A DNA stretch of 64,000 nucleotides from CAZLQF01 sp964561545. Lineage in GTDB: Bacteria > Bacteroidota > Bacteroidia > CAILMK01 > CAYYUA01. Below the pieces are notes generated by a model, which was not told the DNA's origin, searched no databases, and saw nothing but the letters and a program-made list of their open reading frames with translations. The stretch is taken from contig CAZLQF010000010.1 in the NCBI GenBank assembly GCA_964561545.1, positions 1 through 64,000 of the forward strand, written 5' to 3'. Each line of letters opens with the position of its first letter. Position 1 is the stretch's first letter. This document shows positions 53,998 through 63,425 of this stretch, piece by piece. A program made the position numbers and the translations under genes.

Positions 53998-55194
53998 TTA
54001 TTCTAAACGCTGAAGGGCTTCCCTGATCCGTTCCATGGCATTGCTCAATTCTTCATCTGATGCCGCAAAGGATATCCGGATACACCGGTCATCGCCAAAG
54101 GCCACACCCGGCACTAAAGATACTTTTGCATGTTCCAGCATGTAAGTACAAAAATCCTCGCTGTTGTTAATGGTATAATTGCCATCAGAAGTACCGAAAT
54201 AAGCGCTAATATCCGGGAAGAGGTAGAAAGCTCCTCCGGGGAGGTTGTATTTGATCCCTGATATGTGCTGGAGTCGGTCAATAACAAGGTCTCTTCTTCT
54301 TTGAAAAGCATCCCGCATTTGATGGGTTGGTGTTAAATCTCCGCTGAATGCCTCTTTGGCGGCCATTTGGGCAATGGTATTGGCTCCTGAGGTAAATTGC
54401 CCTTGTATCTTGCCGCAAGCCTGCGCCATCCATTTCGGTCCAGCCATAAAACCTATGCGCCAACCTGTCATGGCGAAACTTTTGGAAACTCCATTGACGA
54501 TCATTGTACGCGCTTTCAAGCCTGGGAACCTGGCTATGGAATTCAATGTGTTGTTAAAATTAACATAATCATAGATCTCATCCGATATGATCATTACATG
54601 AGGGTGCCGCTCAAATACTTTGGCCAATCTTTCCAACTCCTCTTGACTGTAAACACTACCGGTAGGATTGGAAGGTGAGCAAAAAAGGAAAACCTTGGTA
54701 CGGTCTGTTATCGCTTCTTCCAATTGTTCGGGAGTTATTTTATAATCGTCCTCAACATCCGTTTTGATGTTAACCATGGTTCCCTCTGCCACTTTAATCA
54801 TCTCGGGATAAGAAACCCAATAGGGTGCGGGAACGATTACCTCGTCCCCTTGATCTAAGAGGGATAACAAAATGTTGACAAGGGATTGCTTAGCACCCGT
54901 ACTGATCACTACCTGATCGGCTGAATAATCAAGGTCATGATCTCTTTTGATCTTTTGAACCACAGTTTCTCGCAAACCAGAATAACCTGGAACGGGCGGA
55001 TAACTCGTATACCCTTCTCTTATTGCTTGAATACCAGCTTCCTTGATATGGTCAGGCGTATCAAAATCAGGTTCCCCTAAGCTTAGGCTGATAATGTCTT
55101 CTCCATTTTGCTTCATTTCCCTGCTTATCCGCGCCATCTTCAGAGTAGCCGATTCCGAAAGTCGGTTGAGCCGTTTGGCAAGTTGTTGCTCCAT
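53998..55194 (-). CDS. aspC: Pyridoxal-phosphate aminotransferase (aspartate aminotransferase type)
   Basis: A 398-residue class I/II aminotransferase. Motifs: LGEPDFDTPDHI, STGAKQSLVN, FCSPSNPTGSVYSQ, the PLP lysine in VNGVSKSFAMTGWRIGF and RISFAASDEEL at the C terminus. This resembles type Ib aspartate aminotransferases. It makes aspartate or related amino acids by transamination. A TAATTTTG box lies 22 nt before the ATG. Confidence 0.92.
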   Translation of the reverse strand: MEQQLAKRLNRLSESATLKMARISREMKQNGEDIISLSLGEPDFDTPDHIKEAGIQAIREGYTSYPPVPGYSGLRETVVQKIKRDHDLDYSADQVVISTGAKQSLVNILLSLLDQGDEVIVPAPYWVSYPEMIKVAEGTMVNIKTDVEDDYKITPEQLEEAITDRTKVFLFCSPSNPTGSVYSQEELERLAKVFERHPHVMIISDEIYDYVNFNNTLNSIARFPGLKARTMIVNGVSKSFAMTGWRIGFMAGPKWMAQACGKIQGQFTSGANTIAQMAAKEAFSGDLTPTHQMRDAFQRRRDLVIDRLQHISGIKYNLPGGAFYLFPDISAYFGTSDGNYTINNSEDFCTYMLEHAKVSLVPGVAFGDDRCIRISFAASDEELSNAMERIREALQRLE

Positions 55195-55216
55195 GGTTTA
55201 ATTATTTATTGGGGGT

Positions 55217-55224
55217 CAAAATTA
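55217..55224 (-). promoter_or_regulatory. -7 box (TAATTTTG) of aspC
   Basis: Exact TAnnTTTG match 22 nt upstream of the ATG at 55194, preceded by a T-rich stretch. Confidence 0.5.
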
Positions 55225-55246
55225 AAAAAACTCCGTCATTCCGAGG

Positions 55247-55266
55247 GAGGTCTTCAGGGCGACCTC
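55247..55266. repeat. Inverted repeat in the aspC-speB spacer
   Basis: GAGGTC at 55247-55252 and GACCTC at 55261-55266 with an 8-nt loop. It follows CGTCATTCCGAG (55234-55245), a string that resembles dispersed intergenic repeats of Bacteroidota genomes. It may serve as a terminator for the ureohydrolase gene; a run of Ts occurs about 20 nt further on. Confidence 0.35.
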
Positions 55267-55377
55267 TTGAAGCTGGATTGGTTTCAATCATGATCGAAGG
55301 CGTAAAAGCCTAAACATTGAAGCAGCAAGGGATTGCGAACCTCGCAAACAAGCACTCTTCGGCAATGGATAGGTATC

Positions 55378-56472
55378 CTATGTCATCCCATTCGCTTTTG
55401 CTGCACTGCAACATAGTTTGTAGAGGACCCTAGCCCCTACATTGCCATCCCAATCATTCTGTAAATTTTGAGTTCCTTTAGCCGGGGCAACTTCACAAAG
55501 GTCAAACCCAATGATGGTTTTGTTTCTTACCGCTAAGTAATTCAATAAAAAAGTCACTTGTTCAAAACTAAGCCCTCCCGGCACGGGCGTACCCGTATTG
55601 GGGCATAAAACAGGGTCCATGCCATCAATGTCAAAACTTATGTAAACCAAATCCGGTAATGAATCCACAATATCATCACAGAGCTCTTTCCAGGATTTTC
55701 CATTGAACATTTGGTCTTTGAGGTAAGCATTACTGAAGTTACTTATGCGTTTTGGATGAGCTTCTATATAATCAGCTTCAGTGGGCGCTATATCCCTAAG
55801 CCCAACCTGCACCAATTTCTGCACTCCATCATTCTGTAAAACATTGTACATAATGGAGGCATGCGAGTATTCAAATCCTTCATAAGCTTGCCGCAAATCA
55901 GCATGGGCATCGATTTGCAAAACACCTAATGATTGGTGCTTGTCCACTAAAGCCCGAATTAAGCCGAGATTGACACTATGCTCTCCTCCTATCAATCCTA
56001 CAAGCTTATCCTGCTGGAGCCATTGGGATGCTTCATCGTGGATCCAGGTGTTAAGCATTTCACAGACTTCCTTCACTTCCCCGTAAATTTCCTCCCTCAC
56101 GCTTTCTGGAGCTTCAAAACGCCCCTCGAGGTAGTCAATGTTGTATTTAGCTTTGGCCCTGAATTCCCGGCTCAGATCTTTCCAGCCTTCGGGGACTTCA
56201 TCCATGGCAATGCCAACTTTCCAGGGTTCATGGCAATGGTCATCATACAAATCCAGTTGATGCGATGCCTGAAGGATGGTTTCTGCTCCTTTCAAGGTTC
56301 CTTCCTGGAATGAAACCGTTACCTCCCACGGAACGGGCATTAACACAATGTTGGATTCTCCAGGCGTGAAGGGTAAACCAAAAATCCCTTTGTCCTGTAG
56401 ACCATTATTATTGGGATCAAAATTTTCAAGTTTAGCCCGCCTTGCGTTTGCACCGTAGTCCTCTTCAGCCAT
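55378..56472 (-). CDS. speB: Ureohydrolase, agmatinase-like
   Basis: A 364-residue arginase/agmatinase-family enzyme, longer than the 290-310 typical of the family because of an N-terminal extension. Metal ligands: GGEHSVNLG, QIDAHADLR and SFDIDGMDPV, plus the GLDLCE-like GFDLCEVAP. It probably hydrolyses agmatine to putrescine and urea: the gene directly upstream makes spermidine, and both lie 24 nt apart. Arginase or formimidoylglutamase activity cannot be excluded from sequence alone. No arginine decarboxylase gene was found in the window. Confidence 0.82.
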   Translation of the reverse strand: MAEEDYGANARRAKLENFDPNNNGLQDKGIFGLPFTPGESNIVLMPVPWEVTVSFQEGTLKGAETILQASHQLDLYDDHCHEPWKVGIAMDEVPEGWKDLSREFRAKAKYNIDYLEGRFEAPESVREEIYGEVKEVCEMLNTWIHDEASQWLQQDKLVGLIGGEHSVNLGLIRALVDKHQSLGVLQIDAHADLRQAYEGFEYSHASIMYNVLQNDGVQKLVQVGLRDIAPTEADYIEAHPKRISNFSNAYLKDQMFNGKSWKELCDDIVDSLPDLVYISFDIDGMDPVLCPNTGTPVPGGLSFEQVTFLLNYLAVRNKTIIGFDLCEVAPAKGTQNLQNDWDGNVGARVLYKLCCSAAKANGMT

Positions 56473-56496
56473 TGATTGAATATTTTATAATTAAAA

Positions 56497-57822
56497 TTAG
56501 TTCGCCACATCGATCAGCTCCCGTACAAAATTCGGCAAGGCAAATGAGGCATGATGAATTTGAGGGTTGTAATATTTTAAATCATTGCTTGCTAAGAACT
56601 TTTCAGCCTTAGTTTGATCCCAACTTTCTACGGGATGGACCGAACCCTTAGAGGAAAAAGAGAAACTCCACATACCACTGGGGTAAGTAGGAATGCTAGC
56701 CAGGTACGTGAAAACCTGGTTTTTAGGAAAAATCCTGTTAAAGGTCTGGTAAATGGCTTTAAAAGCCGGTACATTGAACCTTGGCGACTCACTTTGGGTA
56801 ACCATGACGCCTTGTTGGGTCAAAATCCTGTGAACATCCCGGTAAAATGACTCACTAAACAAACCCTCTGCCGGCCCTACTGGGTCGTTAGAATCTACGA
56901 TTACCAGGTCAAAAGTTTCAGAAGGCGATTGTTGAACATACTTAATCCCATCATCGATGATCAAGTGCAGCCGTTCGTCATCAAAAGCTGATGCTATTGT
57001 TGGTATGTGCTGTTGAGTAGCCTCCACCACTTTTTCGTCTATTTCTACCATTACCACTTCTTCAACGTGGTCATGTTTGAGTAATTCTCTGACAGTACCA
57101 CCGTCTCCCCCACCAATGACCAGAATTTTTTTCGCTTGATGATGGGTAAGCATCGGTACATGAGCGATCATTTCATGATAAACATATTCATCCTTTTCGG
57201 TACACATAACCATGTTATCACATGCTAACATGCGCCCATAAGCGTAAGTATCAAAAATCTCTACTTTTTGATACGGAGATTTTTCGCGGTAAAGGACATT
57301 CCCCTTATGACGGAGAGATAAGGCAATATTTTCATCGCGGTCTGTAAACCATACATTCCTTTTATGTTTAGGGCCAACGATTTGCTTGCTCTTTTCATCC
57401 CTCACATCACCTGCATCAAAGTCTTCCTTCTTATCAAGTAAATTCAATTGCCCCCTTCGCATTTCCATAGAGGATGCATGGCCTGCCTCAAATGCCTGCT
57501 GCAGGTAATTGAAAGCAATCCAAGGTTCCACGGAATCCCCGCAAGTAAAAATATCCATAGAGGCAAAACCATATTCAGGCCATGTATGGATGGAGAGGTG
57601 GCTTTCTTCAATTACTACCACCCCGGATGTACCAAAGGGTGAAAAATGATGAAAAGTAGAATTGACAACAGTTGAGCGGGCTTCCTTGGCTGCCTTCACC
57701 ATGTTTTCTTCAATAAGGCTTACGTCATTCAGCACCTCAGGCGAGCAATCATAAAACTCTACCAACACATGACGTCCTAACGATCCCATGTACATTTGTT
57801 CTTGTAAATTATCGTTGGCCAT
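56497..57822 (-). CDS. speD/speE: SpeD-SpeE fusion: AdoMet decarboxylase and spermidine synthase
   Basis: A 441-residue bifunctional protein. Residues 1 to about 135 are a class 1b S-adenosylmethionine decarboxylase proenzyme: cleavage at Glu73/Ser74 (VVVIEESHLSIHTWPEYG), His79 and Cys94 (MDIFTCG). Residues from about 155 are spermidine synthase: the start NVWFTDRDENIALSL, the AdoMet-type pocket VIGGGDGGTVRELLKH, VVMVEIDEKVVEAT and the catalytic LVIVDSNDPVGPAEGLF. The decarboxylase makes decarboxylated AdoMet and the second half transfers its aminopropyl group to putrescine. A -7 box lies 67 nt upstream and the downstream ureohydrolase probably supplies putrescine. Confidence 0.94.
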   Translation of the reverse strand: MANDNLQEQMYMGSLGRHVLVEFYDCSPEVLNDVSLIEENMVKAAKEARSTVVNSTFHHFSPFGTSGVVVIEESHLSIHTWPEYGFASMDIFTCGDSVEPWIAFNYLQQAFEAGHASSMEMRRGQLNLLDKKEDFDAGDVRDEKSKQIVGPKHKRNVWFTDRDENIALSLRHKGNVLYREKSPYQKVEIFDTYAYGRMLACDNMVMCTEKDEYVYHEMIAHVPMLTHHQAKKILVIGGGDGGTVRELLKHDHVEEVVMVEIDEKVVEATQQHIPTIASAFDDERLHLIIDDGIKYVQQSPSETFDLVIVDSNDPVGPAEGLFSESFYRDVHRILTQQGVMVTQSESPRFNVPAFKAIYQTFNRIFPKNQVFTYLASIPTYPSGMWSFSFSSKGSVHPVESWDQTKAEKFLASNDLKYYNPQIHHASFALPNFVRELIDVAN

Positions 57823-57889
57823 TGGTAAACATAAATTATGTTAGGTTGACAGCTTACAAAGCATTTTTGAAAAGTCGGGCAAATTTACC

Positions 57890-57897
57890 ATTTAACC
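57890..57897 (-). promoter_or_regulatory. -7 box (TAAATTTG) of the polyamine genes
   Basis: Exact TAnnTTTG match 67 nt before the SpeD-SpeE start. An inverted repeat GGAAGTT (57982-57988) / AACTTCC (58016-58022) lies further upstream and could be an operator or the end of the next gene's transcript. Confidence 0.45.
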
Positions 57898-58101
57898 ATT
57901 GAAAACCTAAACTGGGATTGCGTTGGCTTAATAACTTCTAAGCTTCTGTGGGGCAGCAATAAATTTTGTAGCAAGTTGGTTGGAAGTTGCACCAATGATG
58001 TTAAGCATAACAACTAACTTCCATCCTTACCTAACCTACTTACTTAAAAAGTAATTAACCTGCACTAAGCCATCACCAACAATTCCCTAAAAGTTAAACA
58101 G

Positions 58102-58584
58102 TTAGGTGGGGATCATGCCTTGTTTTAAAAGATTTTTATGCCAGCTATCCCTGAAAGGTATTTTAAATTGGGATTGGTATTCTGAGAGATTTTGCACTAA
58201 GGGATTGAAAATCAAAGTATCATCTGTTATCTCCCCAGCCTCAACTTTTGTTCCCAATTCATCAAGTTTAATGAGGTTCAGTTTTCCATTGGCATCCTCA
58301 TAGTTTACCATTTGCCGATCAAAAAAGTCGACCCCGATTCTTGTCTGCAGATCCTTCATAAAATTAACCGAAGCATCAACAGAACATCCCGATGCCTGAG
58401 CTTTTTGTTGATCCACCTTCAAAACTACAAACGCGTTATGCAGGATTTCAAAACCTGCCTGAAGGTCTTGCCCATGGGCTTTCCACTGATCTATAAAAGG
58501 TTTTAATTCCTGTTCAAGGAATTGCACATCATCATTGGTTAACTTTCTGTTGGCTTGATAAACCCATACTCTTATATGATCCAT
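58102..58584 (-). CDS. Conserved Bacteroidota protein (often mislabelled ABC transporter ATPase)
   Basis: A 160-residue cytoplasmic protein with the conserved segments WVYQANRKLT, SGCSVDASVNFMKDLQ and VEAGEITDDTLIFNPLV. Homologs are sometimes named ABC transporter ATPase in annotations, but there is no Walker A, signature or Walker B motif here, so that name is not supported. The GCSVDASV segment with an invariant-looking cysteine suggests a small active site. Function unknown. It stands alone upstream of the polyamine genes. Confidence 0.75.
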   Translation of the reverse strand: MDHIRVWVYQANRKLTNDDVQFLEQELKPFIDQWKAHGQDLQAGFEILHNAFVVLKVDQQKAQASGCSVDASVNFMKDLQTRIGVDFFDRQMVNYEDANGKLNLIKLDELGTKVEAGEITDDTLIFNPLVQNLSEYQSQFKIPFRDSWHKNLLKQGMIPT

Positions 58585-58733
58585 TATTGTATCTTTTAAA
58601 ATTCACTAAGCTTAAACAAACTATTATAACGTATAGTTTTAAGGAACTCTAAAGGAGTCAAATTAAAATTACCTATTAACAATATCAAGCGAGTTGATTA
58701 AACCTTTACCACTGAGGATGCCAATTACTAAAC

Positions 58734-59741
58734 TTATTCATTGCCCTGAGGTCCTAAGTTGGTATCCCAAATCTTGGCACAATCATCGTTTTTGCTCCTA
58801 ACCATCGATGAGCTGATGAACCTTTTTGAATTGGGTTTAAAGGCAACGTCCGAAAAGTACTCCCGATTATCAGGTTCATAAACCCTTATGTTTTTACCGC
58901 TTTCACGGTCCCAAATCCTGGCTGAACCATCATTGGAGCCGGTGACAATGTATTTGCCATTGTAGTTAAAATCAGCTGATAGCACACGCCAGGTATGGCC
59001 TTTTAATTCCTGCTCTACAGTTTTACTGCTGTAGGACCATACCAATGCTTTTTGATCACTTGAGGCTGATACAAAATAGTCCCCATTATTAGTAAAATCA
59101 ACAGCATTTACAACGTCGCCATGTTGTTTAAGGGTTTGCTCAACCTCCCCATTAACAAAACTCATGAGTTTGATAGAACCGTCACCGCAACCTGCAATTA
59201 AATACCTGCCGGAAGGATGAAAATCAACAGATTTGGCAGATACGCCTTCGAATTCAAATTTACGAAGCCTCTTTCCATCTTCTTTGCGATTGAAAACCCT
59301 TATCACCCCATTTTTAGTAGCAGTAGCCACATACTTACCATCAGCAGCCACTCCAAAAGTTACATCATTAACCTTGGAACGGTGACCCGGTAGTTCTACC
59401 GTCATATCTCCGGTTTCAAGGTTATAAATTTTTGCCAACAGGTCATTGCCCGATACTGCCAAAAATTTTGAATCAGGAGAAAAAGCAATACTAAAAACCC
59501 CTGTTTCTAAGGGCTTAAAATTCATAAGCTTGTTATGGTTATTGGCATCCCAAACGATGACTCGACTCTTCCGGCCTCCTGTAGCAAATTTATTACCGTC
59601 TGGTGAATAGGCTACGCAGTTAACATCTGCTTCATGGCCTTGCATTGATTTTAGCGGAGAAGTAATGGTTTCAACATCATCCTGTGCAAACAGGGTTGTA
59701 CAAGCGAATAAGAGGCAAAAAAGCGCTGTAAGATCTTTCAT
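58734..59741 (-). CDS. Secreted WD40-repeat beta-propeller protein
   Basis: A 335-residue protein with a signal peptide (1-19) and about seven WD40-like repeats, each with a GH...SPD...F..G....I.VWD pattern (e.g. GHEADVNCVAYSPDG, TGSNDGSARIWDRESG). It is likely a periplasmic or surface seven-bladed propeller for protein-protein contact. Partners cannot be told. It follows nadD by 109 nt. Confidence 0.85.
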   Translation of the reverse strand: MKDLTALFCLLFACTTLFAQDDVETITSPLKSMQGHEADVNCVAYSPDGNKFATGGRKSRVIVWDANNHNKLMNFKPLETGVFSIAFSPDSKFLAVSGNDLLAKIYNLETGDMTVELPGHRSKVNDVTFGVAADGKYVATATKNGVIRVFNRKEDGKRLRKFEFEGVSAKSVDFHPSGRYLIAGCGDGSIKLMSFVNGEVEQTLKQHGDVVNAVDFTNNGDYFVSASSDQKALVWSYSSKTVEQELKGHTWRVLSADFNYNGKYIVTGSNDGSARIWDRESGKNIRVYEPDNREYFSDVAFKPNSKRFISSSMVRSKNDDCAKIWDTNLGPQGNE

Positions 59742-59850
59742 CTCCTTAATTTTTTTGATTTAAAAACCTGTTTCAATTCTATAAAAAATTGTTTGTATGT
59801 ACCAATTTCTTTGAAAGCCCTACCCTCTAAAATTTGAATTGGCTTAATAT

Positions 59851-60426
59851 TTACTTGTAAAATCCCCAGCGATGAATGGCATCCAATGCAGGCTGCGGTA
59901 CCAAATAGCGTACCGATTTATCCGCCTTAATGGAATTGCGGATGAAGCTGGATGAGATCTCAACCAAGGGTGCATTATCAAAGTAAGTCACATTGGCATG
60001 ATCCTTAAATTGTTGCATGGGTTGGTTGGGCCTTGGATAAACGTAAATTTCATGCGCTTCCAATATTTCTTCATAATTCTTCCATTTGGGTAGCGTATCC
60101 ACAGTGTCACTTCCCATTAACAATACAAATTCATGGTTGGGATATTTTTCTTGCAAATGTAGCAAGGTATGAATGGTATAGGAGGGTTGCGTTAGTTTGA
60201 ATTCAATATCAGAGGGCTTTAACCGGTCATCATCCTCTACCCCCAGCCTCACCAATTCCAATCGGTCGTACTCATTTAACAAATTGGAGCGTTTTTTAAA
60301 TGGACTTTGTGGCGATATCATATACCAAACATTTTGGAGTTCGCTATATTCCACAAAATAGCTTCCAATGATCAAATGCCCCACATGAATGGGATTGAAT
60401 GAGCCGAAAAACAAGCCTATTTTCAT
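59851..60426 (-). CDS. nadD: Nicotinate-nucleotide adenylyltransferase
   Basis: A 191-residue nucleotidyltransferase: GLFFGSFNPIHVGHLIIG, MGSDTVDTLPKW and the ISSSFIRNSI motif. It converts nicotinate mononucleotide to deamido-NAD, the step after NadC (gene at 41.4 kb). The start overlaps gmk by 4 nt. Confidence 0.95.
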   Translation of the reverse strand: MKIGLFFGSFNPIHVGHLIIGSYFVEYSELQNVWYMISPQSPFKKRSNLLNEYDRLELVRLGVEDDDRLKPSDIEFKLTQPSYTIHTLLHLQEKYPNHEFVLLMGSDTVDTLPKWKNYEEILEAHEIYVYPRPNQPMQQFKDHANVTYFDNAPLVEISSSFIRNSIKADKSVRYLVPQPALDAIHRWGFYK

Positions 60427-60989
60427 GAATTGATAAAGAATTTAACATGGGTTTTGGCCAAGGAAAAGGTTTCATTTAAATCCTCGTTCATAAGTACTTC
60501 ATCAAATTCCTCGGCAAATTTTATCTCTTGTTCTGCCCTCTTCAACCTGGTTTTGATGCCTTCATTGTTTTCGGTATGCCGTTTTTTTAACCTTGCTTCC
60601 AGGTTTTCCATAGAGCAGGGATGAATAAATATAGAAAGGGTAGTGCCTTCGAAATGCTTTTTAATGTTGACCGCTCCTTTTACATCAATGTCCAAAACCG
60701 GTATTTGATTTTGCCCCCAAAGCCTCTCAAGCTCTGTTCTTAAAGTCCCGTAATACAAGCCATGATAAACTTCCTCGTATTCCAAAAATTCGCCAGCCTG
60801 GATTTTTTCCCTAAAATCGGCTGGCTTAAGAAAATAATAATCCAACCCCTCTTGTTCCTTACCTCGAACCTCCCTTGTAGTGGCAGAGACTGAAAATGCC
60901 AGTTCAGTAAAATGATCGATTAAATGGTGGACAACAGTAGTTTTGCCTGAGCCAGAGGGACCTGAGACAATGATCAGTTTACCGGACAT
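60423..60989 (-). CDS. gmk: Guanylate kinase
   Basis: A 188-residue P-loop kinase: IVSGPSGSGKTTVVHHL, SVSATTREVRGKEQEGLDYYF and IKTRLKRAEQEIKFA. It phosphorylates GMP to GDP. It starts 3 nt after the yicC stop and overlaps nadD by 4 nt, forming a yicC-gmk-nadD operon. Confidence 0.96.
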   Translation of the reverse strand: MSGKLIIVSGPSGSGKTTVVHHLIDHFTELAFSVSATTREVRGKEQEGLDYYFLKPADFREKIQAGEFLEYEEVYHGLYYGTLRTELERLWGQNQIPVLDIDVKGAVNIKKHFEGTTLSIFIHPCSMENLEARLKKRHTENNEGIKTRLKRAEQEIKFAEEFDEVLMNEDLNETFSLAKTHVKFFINS

Positions 60990-60992
60990 GGA

Positions 60993-61865
60993 CTATAATA
61001 TATTTTGGACTTGTTCTTTAATTTTTTCCAGTTCATTTTTAAGCGTTACAACCGTTTCCTGAATATTGTAATCGTTGGCTTTGGCCCCGATTGTATTGAT
61101 CTCACGGCCCATTTCCTGTGATATGAAGTTTAATTTCTTACCACCGCTTTCCTCATCCATGGTATCCCTGAAATGCTTACAATGGTTTTGGAGGCGCACC
61201 AATTCTTCAGTTATGTCCATTTTTTCCGCATAATACATAACTTCCTGTTCGTAACGATTCTGGTCAATTTCTACACTTCCTTCTAATTCCTGAAGTCGGT
61301 CCTTTAATTTTTGACGAACATATTCAATCCGTTCATCTTTTTTGGCTTCAATTTCTTTGGTTTTGGCTTGGATGGTTTCCAAATAATTCAAGAAATTTTG
61401 CTTAAGGTCGTGGCCTTCCTTCTTTCTAAATTCATCTACTTGCTGGACAGCAACTTCGGTAACTTCAAGGATTTTACGCCATTCATCTTCAATGTCCTCA
61501 TCTTCCGGTGTTTCAAAAATCTCAGGCAGGTTCAACAATGTATTCAATAAATTGCTTTTATCGAGGTTTAAGTCGGTAGCAACTTGATCAAGTTCCTGGT
61601 GATAAAGTTTGATCAGGTCTTTATTAATGTTCTTTTTAAGCTTGGTAGGGTCGGTAAAGGTAACCTCCAGGGTTAAAAAAGCTTTACCGCGGGTTAATTG
61701 TTTATTAAGAAAATTTCGCAATTCAATTTCCCGGTCATAAAAGGATTGAGGCATCCGAATATTCAAATCAAAATTCTTGCTATTCAAGGTTTTGATGGTC
61801 ACATTAGCGCTGATTTTATTCGTCTCACCTTTGGCCTGCCCGTAACCTGTCATCGATCGAATCAT
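60993..61865 (-). CDS. yicC: YicC/YloC family endoribonuclease
   Basis: A 290-residue protein starting with the family signature MIRSMTGYGQAKGE, with a coiled-coil middle (residues 150-215) and the C-terminal DUF1732 motif LQNHCKHFRDTMDEESGGKKLNFISQEMGREINTIGAKAND. YicC proteins are stress-related endoribonucleases in E. coli. It is the first gene of the operon with gmk and nadD, with a TATTTTTG box 19 nt upstream. Confidence 0.94.
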   Translation of the reverse strand: MIRSMTGYGQAKGETNKISANVTIKTLNSKNFDLNIRMPQSFYDREIELRNFLNKQLTRGKAFLTLEVTFTDPTKLKKNINKDLIKLYHQELDQVATDLNLDKSNLLNTLLNLPEIFETPEDEDIEDEWRKILEVTEVAVQQVDEFRKKEGHDLKQNFLNYLETIQAKTKEIEAKKDERIEYVRQKLKDRLQELEGSVEIDQNRYEQEVMYYAEKMDITEELVRLQNHCKHFRDTMDEESGGKKLNFISQEMGREINTIGAKANDYNIQETVVTLKNELEKIKEQVQNIL

Positions 61866-61884
61866 AAAAGCTTGATTTAATGCG

Positions 61885-61892
61885 CAAAAATA
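61885..61892 (-). promoter_or_regulatory. -7 box (TATTTTTG) of the yicC-gmk-nadD operon
   Basis: Exact TAnnTTTG match 19 nt upstream of the ATG at 61865. Confidence 0.5.
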
Positions 61893-62075
61893 GGAAATTC
61901 AGGGAGGTTTGGTTAATTCTTGATTGGTAAAACCAGAATGGGGATCAGAAGTTGAGTGCCATGTTTCGGTTGGCCCTTTTTTGGTGCTTCCTGGCTTATA
62001 ATTGTCCTAAGTTTAAGGTTCAAAGATGCTAAGGCCTTGTTTTGGCTTTATTACCAATAGCTAAAAGCCAACATT

Positions 62076-63227
62076 TTACCGTATTTCCTTTGAAAGTTTA
62101 ATCCGGAAAGTCGTTCCTTGGTTGGGTTCAGAAGATTTGACGAAAATCTGGCCTTTATGGTAATGCTCGATGATACGCTTGGTTAAGGAAAGCCCCAAAC
62201 CCCAACCTCTTTTGCGTGTGCTGTAGCCAGGATTGAAGACTGTTTTAAAATCAGACCGGTTAATGCCCTTCCCAGTATCCGTAACATCTACGCAAACCCC
62301 TTTATCTCTTTCTTCAATGTAAAAAGAGATCGTTCCTTCATGGTCCGTGGCATCAATAGCATTTTTTATTAGGTTTTCAATAACCCAGGTAAACAGGGAA
62401 ACGTTCAAGGGAACCTGGACCTGCCTATTCGAATTTTCATCAATTTCTATGTTCACTTTATTGGAGAAACGGCTTCTCAAATATTCAACTGTATTGCAGA
62501 TCTCATCATACAGATTACGAACCTCAAGGTTCGGCATGGAGCCTATTTTGGAAAACCGGTTGGTAACCACCTGTAAGCGGTCCACATCTTTTTCCAATTC
62601 ATTAAGGATCTGTTCATTCAGTTGCCCCTTGGAAGTTTTTAAATATTGGATCCATCCCATCAAGGAAGAAAGCGGTGTACCCAGTTGATGGGCTGTTTCT
62701 TTAGCAAGCCCTACCCAAACACGGTTTTGCTCATATTTACGTGATGCAGAAAATGCAAAATAGGCCACTCCAAAAAACAATGCTATAACCAGCAACTGAA
62801 TGTAGGGAAAATACCTTAATTGGCGCACCAGAATTGAATCCTTGTAATAAATGTAATTAAAATTGCCTTCGCTTACTTTGAGCCTGATGGGATCACGCGT
62901 TGCTTTAATCTCTTTGAGCGCTTCCCGGAGGTCTGTGCGTGTGGTATCAAAATTCCGGTAAGAAAGTATTTTGCCCTTTTCATTGACCAAAATCACCGGA
63001 ACAGTTTTGTTTTGACGGATGAAATTGACCAGGAATGTTAAATCCCCTGATCCTTGATTGGTATTCAATTGACGGTAGGCATCAGCCCAAAGTTTGACCT
63101 TTCGCTCTTCCTCTTCCATAAGTTTATCCACCAAATAATTGGTGTAGAGTAAAGAGGCAACACTTATCAACAGCGCAAACAAAAGCAGTGCCCCTTTCCA
63201 CAACCTTTTTCTTTTATAGCCAAACAT
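62076..63227 (-). CDS. Membrane sensor histidine kinase
   Basis: A 383-residue kinase with two helices (about residues 11-29 and 142-160) framing a periplasmic region of about 110 residues. There is no HAMP or PAS domain; the H-box KETAHQLGTPLSSLMGW follows at about 180, then ENLIKNAIDA, VTDTGKGINR and RGWGLGLSLTKRI. No response regulator is adjacent. It is a typical Bacteroidota kinase with the HQLGTPLSS box; a link to PorX at 21.8 kb is possible but unsupported. Confidence 0.9.
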   Translation of the reverse strand: MFGYKRKRLWKGALLLFALLISVASLLYTNYLVDKLMEEEERKVKLWADAYRQLNTNQGSGDLTFLVNFIRQNKTVPVILVNEKGKILSYRNFDTTRTDLREALKEIKATRDPIRLKVSEGNFNYIYYKDSILVRQLRYFPYIQLLVIALFFGVAYFAFSASRKYEQNRVWVGLAKETAHQLGTPLSSLMGWIQYLKTSKGQLNEQILNELEKDVDRLQVVTNRFSKIGSMPNLEVRNLYDEICNTVEYLRSRFSNKVNIEIDENSNRQVQVPLNVSLFTWVIENLIKNAIDATDHEGTISFYIEERDKGVCVDVTDTGKGINRSDFKTVFNPGYSTRKRGWGLGLSLTKRIIEHYHKGQIFVKSSEPNQGTTFRIKLSKEIR

Positions 63228-63246
63228 ACTTGATCCCTCGCTTTAA

Positions 63247-63266
63247 AACCCGCTTAATACCGGGTT
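63247..63266. repeat. Inverted repeat 20 nt before the kinase ATG
   Basis: AACCCG at 63247-63252 and CGGGTT at 63261-63266 with an 8-nt loop lie about 20 nt upstream of the kinase start. They might fold in the 5' leader or be a protein-binding site. Confidence 0.3.
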
Positions 63267-63425
63267 ACTTAAATTGTTAATCCGTTACCTAACAATGATT
63301 ATCTTATACATTCGAATTTCAAAATTTGAAACCAACAAAAAGCAACTGAAGCATTTTAACAACTTCGCTCATTAGGAGGCATTTTTCATTAGCTGTTGCA
63401 ATTTTGAGGATTTAAGATTCGAGTT

